This document shows positions 16,238-25,100 of a DNA stretch of 64,000 nucleotides, one piece after another (within the stretch, counting starts at the first letter, position 1; every line of letters starts with the position of its first letter). The position numbers and the translations under genes were made by a program. The stretch is from an uncultured Odoribacter sp. (lineage in GTDB: Bacteria > Bacteroidota > Bacteroidia > Bacteroidales > Marinifilaceae), in NCBI GenBank assembly GCA_910589025.1, contig CAJURM010000016.1, positions 1-64,000 of the forward strand, written 5' to 3'. The notes below the pieces were generated by a model. The model ran no database searches. It saw only the letters and a list, made by a program, of their open reading frames with translations, and had not been told where the DNA came from.

Positions 16238-17407
16238 TTATTCCTTCAAACACGTCTGCTTTATCACTTTCCACTGCTGCAACATCTCCTCGGTGGGCTG
16301 GCTAAAACGGGTACAAAACACTTCATAACCTTCCGCCAAATGCCGCAATTTCTCCGGTGTGCTTTTTAGCTCATCTTCCGGATAACACGCTGTCATAGGC
16401 AATTTAACGATATATGTGTAAATATTATTCGTATTCCGAAAAGCAGTTCCCGAAACATAACGAAGTATTTTAGATTTATACAAAATCTGTTGATAAACTC
16501 CATTCACTTTCGCAAAACGCTCCACAGTATGTTCACACAGAACTTTCACCCCTTCGGCATTACTTATAGAATCACCTATCGTCTGCTGGAGCAGAGCATA
16601 ATCCTTTTTATTTACAATCCTCTCCACAAAGCCTGTCGATATTCTATTTCCCCAAAAATCTGCCAAACGAAGAAACTCCGCCTGCTCTTCCGGAGTATCA
16701 CCCGATAAATTCTCCTGCTGCATTTTCAGCAATTGTGCCCTCTCTTTTTCTCCATATATCATCTGTCCCTTATACCTGCGAACTAAACGATAACATTCCT
16801 TTCCCTCAAATAAGGTATCAGAAACCGAAAAATCTTCCCAAGAATCACCGGGAGTATCAAACGTTTTATCTATCTTATAAGCCACCTTTCCTAAAACCGG
16901 ACGATCTTTTTCAAAAGCATTTTTCCGGATCTCCGATTCCTTCAAGCGTCTCTCCCGGAGAGACCAGACATGCTGACACAAAGCATTTTGCTCATAATCC
17001 CAAAAAGGCGTTGCATACCACCCTTTTCCTGTAAAAGTTATACATCCATATCTTTCATTCGGACATTCCTCATACAGCATAGCCCTCCAATAACGGGGTT
17101 GCATGGCATAATTTTTTCCATAACGTTTTAAACAATACTGAAAATCCAAAAGCCATACCGGCTTATTAGGAGCTTCTATAAAAACCGCATTCAATAAATG
17201 TTTAGAAGAATCTACACAGGTATATTCATAAAAACGAATCGGTTGAATAGAATCCGTATAATAATTCCGGTACAAATGCTCCTCAACCTTCCGGATTATT
17301 CTTTCAAAATACACTTTTTTTCCTGTAGTAGTATTCTTATAAGCATAACAAGAAAATCCACACGAAAAAACAAGATTCAGAATAATAATCAGTTTTACGA
17401 ATTTCAT
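16238..17407 (-). CDS. Unrecognised secreted protein (partner of peptide 3)
   Basis: A 389-aa protein starting at ATG 17407. The frame reaches 17440, but only through the intercistronic hairpin. It has a signal peptide with possible lipoprotein cysteines (LVFSCGFSC). I recognise no domain. It is rich in aromatic residues and has several Cys in the mature part. It sits directly after peptide 3, in the position the propeller genes hold after peptides 1 and 2, so it is probably the dedicated partner of that peptide. It lies 67 bp upstream of the exporter gene. Confidence 0.75.
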   Translation of the reverse strand: MKFVKLIIILNLVFSCGFSCYAYKNTTTGKKVYFERIIRKVEEHLYRNYYTDSIQPIRFYEYTCVDSSKHLLNAVFIEAPNKPVWLLDFQYCLKRYGKNYAMQPRYWRAMLYEECPNERYGCITFTGKGWYATPFWDYEQNALCQHVWSLRERRLKESEIRKNAFEKDRPVLGKVAYKIDKTFDTPGDSWEDFSVSDTLFEGKECYRLVRRYKGQMIYGEKERAQLLKMQQENLSGDTPEEQAEFLRLADFWGNRISTGFVERIVNKKDYALLQQTIGDSISNAEGVKVLCEHTVERFAKVNGVYQQILYKSKILRYVSGTAFRNTNNIYTYIVKLPMTACYPEDELKSTPEKLRHLAEGYEVFCTRFSQPTEEMLQQWKVIKQTCLKE

Positions 17408-17421
17408 AATAAATACAATAA

Positions 17422-17445
17422 GTAAGGTGTTTTTCAACACCTTAC
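17422..17445 (-). promoter_or_regulatory. Stem-loop between peptide 3 and its partner gene
   Basis: GTAAGGTGTT (17422-17431), loop TTTC, AACACCTTAC (17436-17445): a perfect 10-bp stem with a tetraloop. Third occurrence of a hairpin in this position. Confidence 0.8.
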
Positions 17446-17456
17446 ATTATAAATAA

Positions 17457-17705
17457 TTACATAACTGGCCAACATGACACACCCCACTGTCCATCCCCAT
17501 ATTCATATGCTAAAACATTACTAACACGAGACATACTTAAACCACTTTGCACCGTACATGTTCCCGTAAAAGTTCCATTACCTTGATTTGTAACTACTAA
17601 CTGTCCATTCTGAGGACAAGCATCCCACAAAGCTTGCATAAGTTCTAAAGTTCCGCCTCCTTTTATTTTATTCATTTCACTCAATGATAATTTATTTAAA
17701 CACAT
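17457..17705 (-). CDS. GG-leader peptide 3
   Basis: An 82-aa precursor with a short 17-residue leader, MCLNKLSLSEMNKIKGG. The core is about 65 residues with three Cys, rich in Gly, Thr, Asn and Gln, and ends GQWGVSCWPVM. It is unrelated to peptides 1 and 2 except for the cleavage motif. An odd number of Cys means at least one is free or used in a dimer. Expression is probably driven by the element at 17993-18066. Confidence 0.8.
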   Translation of the reverse strand: MCLNKLSLSEMNKIKGGGTLELMQALWDACPQNGQLVVTNQGNGTFTGTCTVQSGLSMSRVSNVLAYEYGDGQWGVSCWPVM

Positions 17706-17992
17706 AATCTTTCATTTATAATTTTACATAAATCATATCCTAATTATCCTACTATCGTAAAATAAATATTCCGGAAAAGAAAAACAATTTCCTAAAAGTA
17801 TTACTTTCGTCCTGCCTCTTTGTGTATTAGGTGAATACTGAAAAAATGAAACGTTTGAGTGTGAACCCGCAAATGAGGCTTTTTTCTTTTTAAGGAGGCA
17901 AACCTCAAAATGAAAATTCATATCCCTCATTGAATGATGGAAGAAAATTAACAAAAAGGGAAATGCTTTACAAGAAAATAAAAGATTTTCTT

Positions 17993-18066
17993 ATCTGGAC
18001 AGCTATTTATAACCCATTGTATATCAATATATCCGAAAACAAAAATCCGGACAGCCATCAAAAAAG
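17993..18066 (-). promoter_or_regulatory. CTGTCC paired element, copy upstream of peptide 3
   Basis: On the minus strand it carries CTGTCCGGATTTTT and AGCTGTCCAGAT. The two CTGTCC hexamers (complements at 18049-18054 and 17997-18002) are 52 bp apart, with TGATATACAAT at a fixed place between. The copy at 18654-18724 has the same motifs and identical spacings. A dimeric regulator binding about five helical turns apart is plausible. Confidence 0.7.
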
Positions 18067-18087
18067 ACATTTTTAACAAAAAAAGTA

Positions 18088-18117
18088 TAAAAAAACGGCT
18101 CTGGAAACAGAGCCGTT
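18088..18117 (-). terminator. Terminator of the DUF3244 gene
   Basis: AACGGCTCTG and CAGAGCCGTT form a perfect 10-bp stem. On the minus strand the loop is TTTC and a seven-T tail follows. It separates the DUF3244 transcript from the peptide 3 operon. Confidence 0.9.
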
Positions 18118-18183
18118 ACGTTGAAATGACTTAGCAAAATTGGGATAACGCTAAACATCTTTCAACATCAGATAAACATGATT

Positions 18184-18576
18184 TTAATTTACCCGGAAGA
18201 GACCTTTATAGGTCATAGAACCAAGTTCCAATACCAATTGGTATTCGCCCTGTTCTAATCCTTCCGTATGGATACGAACTGCATCTCCTTCAAAATATAC
18301 CGTTTCCGCCACAACAACCTGATTTCCGCCATCTACAACCTGTACTGCCACAGCCCCTACCGGGAAATCGGCTTCCACAGAAATATAATCACCATATACT
18401 TCTCCATTGAAAGAAGGAAGTATGGTTCGTTCAAGAGGAAAATCTGGAAGATATACGACTGTAATATCTATTATTACAGGCTTCTGCGTAGTAGTATTAG
18501 AACCTTTGTCTGCAGCCAGAAGCTGACAAGCCAAAAGAGAAAAAATAAGAATCAACGTAATTTTAAATGCTTTCAT
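18184..18576 (-). CDS. DUF3244 secreted small protein
   Basis: A 130-aa protein with a signal peptide (LILIFSLLACQLLAA) and one beta-sandwich-like domain of the DUF3244 type, ending EQGEYQLVLELGSMTYKGLFRV. The family is largely restricted to Bacteroidetes and often sits next to TPR-HTH regulators, as here. Its function is unknown. It has its own terminator, and its upstream region holds the same paired CTGTCC element as peptide 3, suggesting co-regulation. Confidence 0.85.
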   Translation of the reverse strand: MKAFKITLILIFSLLACQLLAADKGSNTTTQKPVIIDITVVYLPDFPLERTILPSFNGEVYGDYISVEADFPVGAVAVQVVDGGNQVVVAETVYFEGDAVRIHTEGLEQGEYQLVLELGSMTYKGLFRVN

Positions 18577-18653
18577 AATCTGAAATTTTGAATTTGTGTG
18601 TTAAAATTAAAATCCGTAAACGGTGTTTCCAACAAAAATTCAAAATTTTCGAC

Positions 18654-18724
18654 CTGGACAGCTAATTGCAATATATTGTATATCAGATTCTCCCAAAATA
18701 AAAATCTGGACAGTCCCTAAAAAC
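18654..18724 (-). promoter_or_regulatory. CTGTCC paired element, copy upstream of the DUF3244 gene
   Basis: Hexamer complements are at 18656-18661 and 18708-18713, again exactly 52 bp apart. The internal TGATATACAAT is at the same offset as in the copy at 17993. It lies between the stop of the TPR-HTH regulator gene and the DUF3244 start. Confidence 0.7.
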
Positions 18725-18727
18725 GGC

Positions 18728-20356
18728 TTATTTGCTTCTTTTGGTAGAAAATTTTCTGCGTAATTCTTCTAAAAAGTCCTCCAAAGTCACACCATTTTCC
18801 AAATGCAACCGCTGACGAATGCGGTTTCGTTTTTTATAAATGGAATCCAGATGAACATTCAGCAAGACGGCTATTTCCTGTGCAGAAAACCTGGCATAAT
18901 ACAAATAACAATATCTCCTGTCGTCTTCCGTCAGATCCGGATAGTCATTCTCTATACATTCCACCACCCCATTCATCGAAATATTCAACCCTTCCTTCAA
19001 CAATTGCCAGTCCTCCGGCGAAAGCTCAATATCCGGTAATTTTTCCCTCAGTTTCCTGACATCAAACAGGGCCAAACCTGTCAGGTTCTTTAATATATCC
19101 ACCCGCCTTTCGAAAAAAATCCGCAAATGCTCACTTTTCTCTTCCAATTGCTGCTCCAATAAATTCTTTAAATTCGCTTCACTGATTTGCAATTGCTGAA
19201 TCAGAAAACGGTATTCATACAGTTTTTTACGTTTCCGGCTGTGCAAAAACTGGTATACCGAAACTACAATCAGAAATATCACAATCATAATTCCCAACAA
19301 ACGCTGGAAAGACACCACCTTTAAGCGGGAGGCAATCGCCTCTTTCTGTGCCCGTTCATACCGGGAATGGGTTCTCCACTTCTCAACGGAATTTTTCACA
19401 AAACCCTGATAAACGGAATCAGTCACAGCACACCTTCTGAATAAATAATCTATGACCTTCTCTTTTTCACCTTTCATCCGTGCTATATCCGCCAATCTTT
19501 GGTACAATCCTACTCGTTGTCTTTCATCATTAACAGACAATGCCAGATGTAAATAATATTCCACCGAATCCAATTGTTTTTCTGCCAAAAACACCTCCCC
19601 TCGTAAAGCACTATGTCCAGACATATTATTCAAACTAATTACCTTTTTAGCCCGTTCAATATCACCCGATTTAAGCCAAAGGTATCCCTGCAAATTCAGA
19701 CATACACTCAATGCCAATGTATCCTGTTGCTTTCGATAAAGCTCTTCAGCAAGTTTCAAATAACAAACCGCACTATCGTATTGTTGAGTATATAAAAACG
19801 TTCTTCCCCTATTACCCAAAGCCTGTGCTTTATTTTTTTGATTTCCAGCTTTATCATAATAACAAACAGACCGACTATACATATCCAATGCCTTCTCAAT
19901 ATTAAGCTGCTGGGTATATAGCCGTCCCAACCGCCCGTAAATCAAACCCAACAAATTATATGCACTGAAATCCAATGCCACTGACTCCGCATAACCGTAC
20001 GAACTGACTGCTTTATCCCACTCTTCCAGTTCCCAATGATAACATCCCAAATAGTAGTAACATTTTGCCAAAGCCACGGTATTTCCTTTCTTTCCATAAT
20101 ATTCCAACGCAACATTCAGCAAAGAATCCGAAATTATTTTCTCTCCGTTTTTATCGCATGCTTCCGTATAAAGTAACGCATACGAGGCATGCTGAGCACG
20201 ATTCAGCTGTTCAGGGTCTATCTCTTTCAACAACATCAACGAACTATCCGGTGAAGACTCAAGCATCTGTTCCGCCCGAAACAGTAAATCCGTTTGTTGA
20301 GGATCATTACAGGCCCACAACACACACCCTATCCAAACACAACAGAACCATCTCAT
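18728..20356 (-). CDS. TPR - transmembrane - HTH regulator
   Basis: A 542-aa protein. It has an N-terminal lipoprotein-like signal (VLWACNDP), TPR-type helical repeats over about 40-330 (for example AKCYYYLGCYHWELEEWDKAVSSYGYA), one membrane helix (about 352-370), a coiled coil, and a C-terminal LuxR-like HTH (FSAQEIAVLLNVHLDSIYKKRNRIRQRL). Topology suggests a periplasmic sensor wired to cytoplasmic DNA binding. Its ATG overlaps the stop of the DUF1904 gene by 4 bp. It is the best candidate to bind the CTGTCC elements. Confidence 0.85.
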   Translation of the reverse strand: MRWFCCVWIGCVLWACNDPQQTDLLFRAEQMLESSPDSSLMLLKEIDPEQLNRAQHASYALLYTEACDKNGEKIISDSLLNVALEYYGKKGNTVALAKCYYYLGCYHWELEEWDKAVSSYGYAESVALDFSAYNLLGLIYGRLGRLYTQQLNIEKALDMYSRSVCYYDKAGNQKNKAQALGNRGRTFLYTQQYDSAVCYLKLAEELYRKQQDTLALSVCLNLQGYLWLKSGDIERAKKVISLNNMSGHSALRGEVFLAEKQLDSVEYYLHLALSVNDERQRVGLYQRLADIARMKGEKEKVIDYLFRRCAVTDSVYQGFVKNSVEKWRTHSRYERAQKEAIASRLKVVSFQRLLGIMIVIFLIVVSVYQFLHSRKRKKLYEYRFLIQQLQISEANLKNLLEQQLEEKSEHLRIFFERRVDILKNLTGLALFDVRKLREKLPDIELSPEDWQLLKEGLNISMNGVVECIENDYPDLTEDDRRYCYLYYARFSAQEIAVLLNVHLDSIYKKRNRIRQRLHLENGVTLEDFLEELRRKFSTKRSK

Positions 20357-20682
20357 TGTTTTTCCCCGTTTTCGTAGTAATTACACGTGTCCAATACATG
20401 AAAGTACACATCCGAATCCGGATAGCCTATTTCCCGTAACGTCTCGGAAACAATCCGGGCAACCTGCGCCTGCATTTCCGGCGGTCTTTTAAACCAGGAA
20501 ACCTCCACATAAGGCCACCCCTCCGAAACAAACCGACCGTCACATACCCTTTCGGCAGGGATCAATTCAAGGACAATATGCTCACGGGGACAACCAATCG
20601 CATGTTGAAGCCGGTCTGTCAATACCCCACTGACTCCTGCTAACTTCACGCGATCCGTTGCATAAAATCTAAAAAAAGGCAT
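20353..20682 (-). CDS. DUF1904 (tautomerase-like) protein
   Basis: A 109-aa protein matching the DUF1904 pattern from the first residues MPFFRFYATDRVKLAGVSG, through YVEVSWFKRP, to the ending CNYYENGEKQ. The fold is related to 4-oxalocrotonate tautomerases; the substrate is unknown. Its stop overlaps the start of the TPR-HTH regulator (ATGA), so the two are translationally coupled. Confidence 0.82.
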   Translation of the reverse strand: MPFFRFYATDRVKLAGVSGVLTDRLQHAIGCPREHIVLELIPAERVCDGRFVSEGWPYVEVSWFKRPPEMQAQVARIVSETLREIGYPDSDVYFHVLDTCNYYENGEKQ

Positions 20683-20751
20683 ACTCTTTCATTTTTATTG
20701 CACAAACCATCGTAACAAAAATAAAAGATTCCCTCCATTACACAAAATCAT

Positions 20752-21813
20752 TTATAACGACGCCGACACATTATAAAGATAAGGACATCCGCGCGTAGAC
20801 AAAAAACGCCGGGAATAAACCGGCAACTCTTCATCTATTGACATCCGGGTATACAACCCGCTGCAAAGAGCCACCCACCCTTTGCCCAAACCGTTTTCAT
20901 AGGTCATATTCCCCGCATGGTTATACCCCAGGCAATGGGCAAATTCATGGAAAATGGTCCGCGTCACGCAATTATCGTCTGCATAATGTTCCAAATAGCA
21001 CCATTCCGCCAGTCCGAAAACCGAACCGCCCCCTAATCCGTTCACCCCGGTCACATGTCCATATACCAGTGCCGGCAACTCAAAAATCCGCTCGTAAAGT
21101 TTCTCCACATCAACTTGTGTACGACAATTGTCCGCATATAACCGTCCCTCTGCGGCAAACAACTCCCGTTTAAACTCTTCGGTTGAAAACAGATAAGCCA
21201 AATTCAACGCTATTGCCACCGCCTCCCGGGCATGGGCAGGCAACAGAGGCGTCCAGTTTTTTCCCTGATAAGCACCAAACGAAATACGCCAGTGACACTT
21301 TGTCGACGTAATTTTACGGAAATAAGGGTCTGCACACTCTATTTCCGTTTCCAAGTCCTCTACCTGCCGCCTCTCCGGAACAAAAACACGCCGCCCGGAA
21401 CGGGTAAGAAAATACGCATCTTTACGGATACAGGGCACAGGAAGCAAATATTCGGCAAAAGCAGGCAACACCTCAAATTCGGCTAATTTCACCTGTTCCG
21501 GCATCCCCTTCCACCTTCCCCAAATGACAACATTATTTACCGGACGGGGAGAAAAAAAACGAACCAATAAGTGCCGTTTACGAACAAGACGCACCTGCAA
21601 AGGCTCATTGACGTAAAAACTCCGCTCCTCCGCATCAAACAAGATTTTGGAAGATTCGTTGTCTTGCAGCATCAGCCGACAGGTTTCCGCATACGAACTA
21701 CCGGAGTTTATTCGTATCTCCCCCTCCGCCGGCTTTCCGTCACAAACCACAAACGACAATACAATACACACGACACACAACAAAGATTTCCCCACACATT
21801 GCTCTACCCACAT
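20752..21813 (-). CDS. Secreted metzincin-type zinc protease
   Basis: A 353-aa protein with a signal peptide (LLCVVCIVLSFVVC). It has the extended zinc site HEFAHCLGYNH at about residues 289-299, with a following Met (AGNM) as a possible Met-turn. The HExxHxxGxxH motif defines metzincins. The N-terminal 150 residues look like a beta-rich domain. It is 69 bp upstream of the DUF1904 gene on the same strand and may belong to the peptide locus, but a link is not shown. Confidence 0.82.
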   Translation of the reverse strand: MWVEQCVGKSLLCVVCIVLSFVVCDGKPAEGEIRINSGSSYAETCRLMLQDNESSKILFDAEERSFYVNEPLQVRLVRKRHLLVRFFSPRPVNNVVIWGRWKGMPEQVKLAEFEVLPAFAEYLLPVPCIRKDAYFLTRSGRRVFVPERRQVEDLETEIECADPYFRKITSTKCHWRISFGAYQGKNWTPLLPAHAREAVAIALNLAYLFSTEEFKRELFAAEGRLYADNCRTQVDVEKLYERIFELPALVYGHVTGVNGLGGGSVFGLAEWCYLEHYADDNCVTRTIFHEFAHCLGYNHAGNMTYENGLGKGWVALCSGLYTRMSIDEELPVYSRRFLSTRGCPYLYNVSASL

Positions 21814-21934
21814 GCTGTTAAATTGAATTACATTCGACGCACGGGGTAAAAATAAAACAAAAAGAAAGCGATTCTGAGAAAAGAGCGGAGTTTAACTATG
21901 TTAAATTATTTCCGGCAATCCGTATCATTTATAC

Positions 21935-22045
21935 TCATTGAAATCCCATTGAATGTAAATACAGAATCATAAAAACCGCCGTTGTCCGCGTATTGCCTTC
22001 GCCAAACGGATGAATTTGCCAAAGCCCGGACACGAATTTCGCCAT
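21935..22045 (-). pseudogene. Fic-domain remnant
   Basis: A 36-codon frame carries WQIHPFGEGNTRTTAVF, the Fic active-site loop HPFxxGN(T/G)R with catalytic His. Next comes YLHSMGFQ and then a TGA where full proteins continue. There is no start region upstream: the carB terminator lies directly beside it. It is a decayed fragment of an AMP-transferase-type Fic gene. Confidence 0.75.
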
Positions 22046-22069
22046 GTATCGCCATATATTTAACAAATT

Positions 22070-22099
22070 AAGACTGGCTGAAACTGATCAGCCAGTCTT
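22070..22099 (-). terminator. Terminator of the carAB operon
   Basis: AAGACTGGCTG and CAGCCAGTCTT form a perfect 11-bp stem with an 8-nt loop. On the minus strand it is followed by AATTTGTT. It lies 24 bp after the carB stop. Confidence 0.8.
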
Positions 22100-22122
22100 A
22101 TTTCCTAAGGGATGATCCGATA

Positions 22123-25100
22123 TTATTTATACTCATCCCAGCTCTTGATGGCAATGTCTTTCCGGTCCACTTTACAGATGGCATAAATAAATGCACTGGC
22201 CAGCCGGGCATTGGTCAATAAAGGGATGTTGTAATCTACAGCAGCGCGCCTTATCTTATATCCGTTATCCAGTTCCCTCTTGGTCAGGTTCTTCGGGATA
22301 TTGACCACCATATCGATTTTCTTGTTTTTCAGATAATCCATGATGTTCGGCTCCCGCTCCTCATCCGGCCAATACAATACCGGCACCTCGATGCCGTTGT
22401 CGGCAAGGAATTTAGCCGTACCGGCAGTGGCAAAAACGTTGTATCCCTTAGCCAGCAATAATTTGGTAGACTCCAGCAATTCCACTTTCGAACGGGTGGG
22501 CCCGGAAGAAATCAGGATGTTCTTTTCAGGAATCCGGTGACCTACCGACAACATGCTCTTCAATATCGCCTCGTAATAATTTTCTCCGATACACCCCACT
22601 TCACCGGTGGAAGACATGTCCACTCCCAACACGGGGTCTGCTTTCAGCAACCGGGCAAAAGAGAACTGGGAAGCCTTCACGCCGACATAATCCAAATCGA
22701 ACACCGATTTGTGCAGTTCCTGTACGTGTTCACCCAACATAATACGGGTCGCCATCTCTACAAAATTGTATTTCAAAACCTTCGATACAAACGGGAAACT
22801 CCGCGAAGCCCGCAGGTTGCACTCTATCACTTTGATGTCATTGTCCTTCGCCAAAAACTGCATGTTGAACGGTCCGGAAATATTCAGCTCCTTGGCTATC
22901 GCCCGGGCAATTTTCTTAATCCGGCGGATAGTTTCGATATACAATTTTTGAGCAGGGAACACAATGGTCGCATCACCGGAGTGTACTCCCGCAAATTCCA
23001 CGTGTTCACTGATAGCGTATGCTTTTATCACACCTTCCTGTGCCACCGCGTCAATCTCCACCTCTTTCGCCTGCTGTACAAACTCGGTGACTACCACCGG
23101 ATGGTCTTTCGACACCTCTGCCGCCAATTCCAGGAAATGGAGCAACTCCTCTTTGTTGGACACCACATTCATCGCCGCCCCCGAAAGCACATAAGACGGA
23201 CGTATCAGCAACGGGAAACCCACTTCATCTATAAATTTATAAATATCTTCTATGCTCGTCAATTCCCGCCAACGGGGCTGGTCGATGCCCAATTGGTCGC
23301 ACATGGTGGAAAACTTCTGACGGTCTTCTGCCCGGTCAATCGACAATGCCGACGTACCCAGGATATTGACATGCTGTTCATACAAACGCATTGCCAGATT
23401 GTTCGGAATCTGTCCTCCCGTGGAAACAATCACGCCTTTCGGCTCTTCCAGGTCCACAATATCCATTACCCGCTCAAAGGACAATTCATCGAAATACAAA
23501 CGGTCGCAAGTATCATAATCCGTACTTACCGTCTCCGGATTGTAGTTAATCATCACCGAACGGTAGCCCGCTTTTTTAATCGCATTCACCGCGCTCACAC
23601 AACACCAGTCAAATTCCACACTGCTCCCGATGCGGTAAGCTCCCGAACCCAGTACAATCACAGACTTCCCGTCACTTTCGTAAGTAATGTCTGTTTCATT
23701 TCCGTTATAGGTAGCATACAGATAATTGGTCTGAGCCGGATACTCTCCCGCCAGCGTATCGATTTGCTTGATACAGGGCGTAATCCCCAACTCCTTTCTG
23801 TACTCCCGCACTTTCAACATCTTCTGGTGGGCATTCATCGCCTCGTCCTTGATAGTCAGCCGTCCGATTTGGAAATCGGAAAAGCCCATCTGCTTGGCTT
23901 TCTTCAACATCATGGGCGTTACTCCCCGGACGGTTGTGTATTTGCCCAACTCCTCTTTCAGATCATGGATATTTTTCAACCTCTCCAGAAACCACTTGTC
24001 TATCCGGGTCATTTCGTGTATTTTGTCCACGGAATAGCCCTTGTCAAAAGCCGCTGCAATGGCAAAAATGCGGTTATCGGTCGGGTTCACCAACTCCTCA
24101 TCAATATCCTTTACCTCCTTGTTGTTGCCTACAAAACCATGCATGCCCTGTCCCACCATACGCAAACCCTTCTGTATCACCTCCTCAAAAGTACGCCCGA
24201 TGGCCATAATCTCTCCCACACTCTTCATCGAGGAACCGATTAATTTGGACACCCCTTCAAATTTATTCAAATCCCAACGCGGAATCTTGCAGACGATATA
24301 ATCCAATGCCGGTTCGAAACAAGCTGTCGTTACTTTCGTCACCGAATTTTTAATCTCATGCAAGCCGTAGCCCATTGCCAACTTAGCAGCCACAAAAGCC
24401 AAGGGATAACCCGTGGCTTTCGATGCCAACGCACTGGAACGCGACAAACGGGCATTTACTTCAATCACCCGATAATCTTCCGAATTCGGGTCCAGACAAT
24501 ACTGCACGTTACACTCGCCCACAATTCCCACATGACGAATAATTTTGATGGCAATCTCCCGCAATTTATGGTACTCGCTGTTGCTCAACGTCTGGGAAGG
24601 AGCAACCACAATACTCTCGCCCGTATGGATTCCCAACGGGTCGAAATTTTCCATATTACATACTGTAATACAGTTGTCATAGCAGTCCCGTACCACCTCA
24701 TACTCAATCTCTTTCCATCCTTTCAACGACTCTTCCACCAATATCTGGGGCGAATAGGAAAAGGCGCTCCCCGCCAATTTTTTCAACTCCTCCATGTTGG
24801 CACAGAATCCCGAACCCAAACCGCCTAAAGTATAAGCAGCCCGGATAATCAAAGGAAATCCGAGTTCTTCGGCTGCTTTTACTGCCTGCTCCATGTTATC
24901 GGCGGCGATGCTGCGCGGAGTTTTCACCCCGATTTCGTGCAACTTATCGGAAAATATTTCCCGGTCTTCGGTATCGATAATCGACTGCACGGGTGTTCCC
25001 AGTACTTCTACTTCATATTTTTCCAACACACCCCTTTTGTACAATTCCACCCCGCAATTCAATGCCGTCTGTCCGCCGAAAGACAAAAGAATCCCGTCCG

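Larger units (their letters stand above)
17706..18183. other. 478-bp intergenic region
   Basis: Holds the DUF3244 terminator and one copy of the CTGTCC element. An open frame at 17733-17954 (minus) has no family resemblance, is rich in Lys and Phe, and overlaps the promoter region, so I do not call it. Confidence 0.7.

Noticed and set aside
17733..17954. Minus-strand open frame of 73 codons upstream of peptide 3
   Set aside because: Low-complexity Lys/Phe-rich product without a GG leader; it occupies the promoter and leader region of peptide 3.
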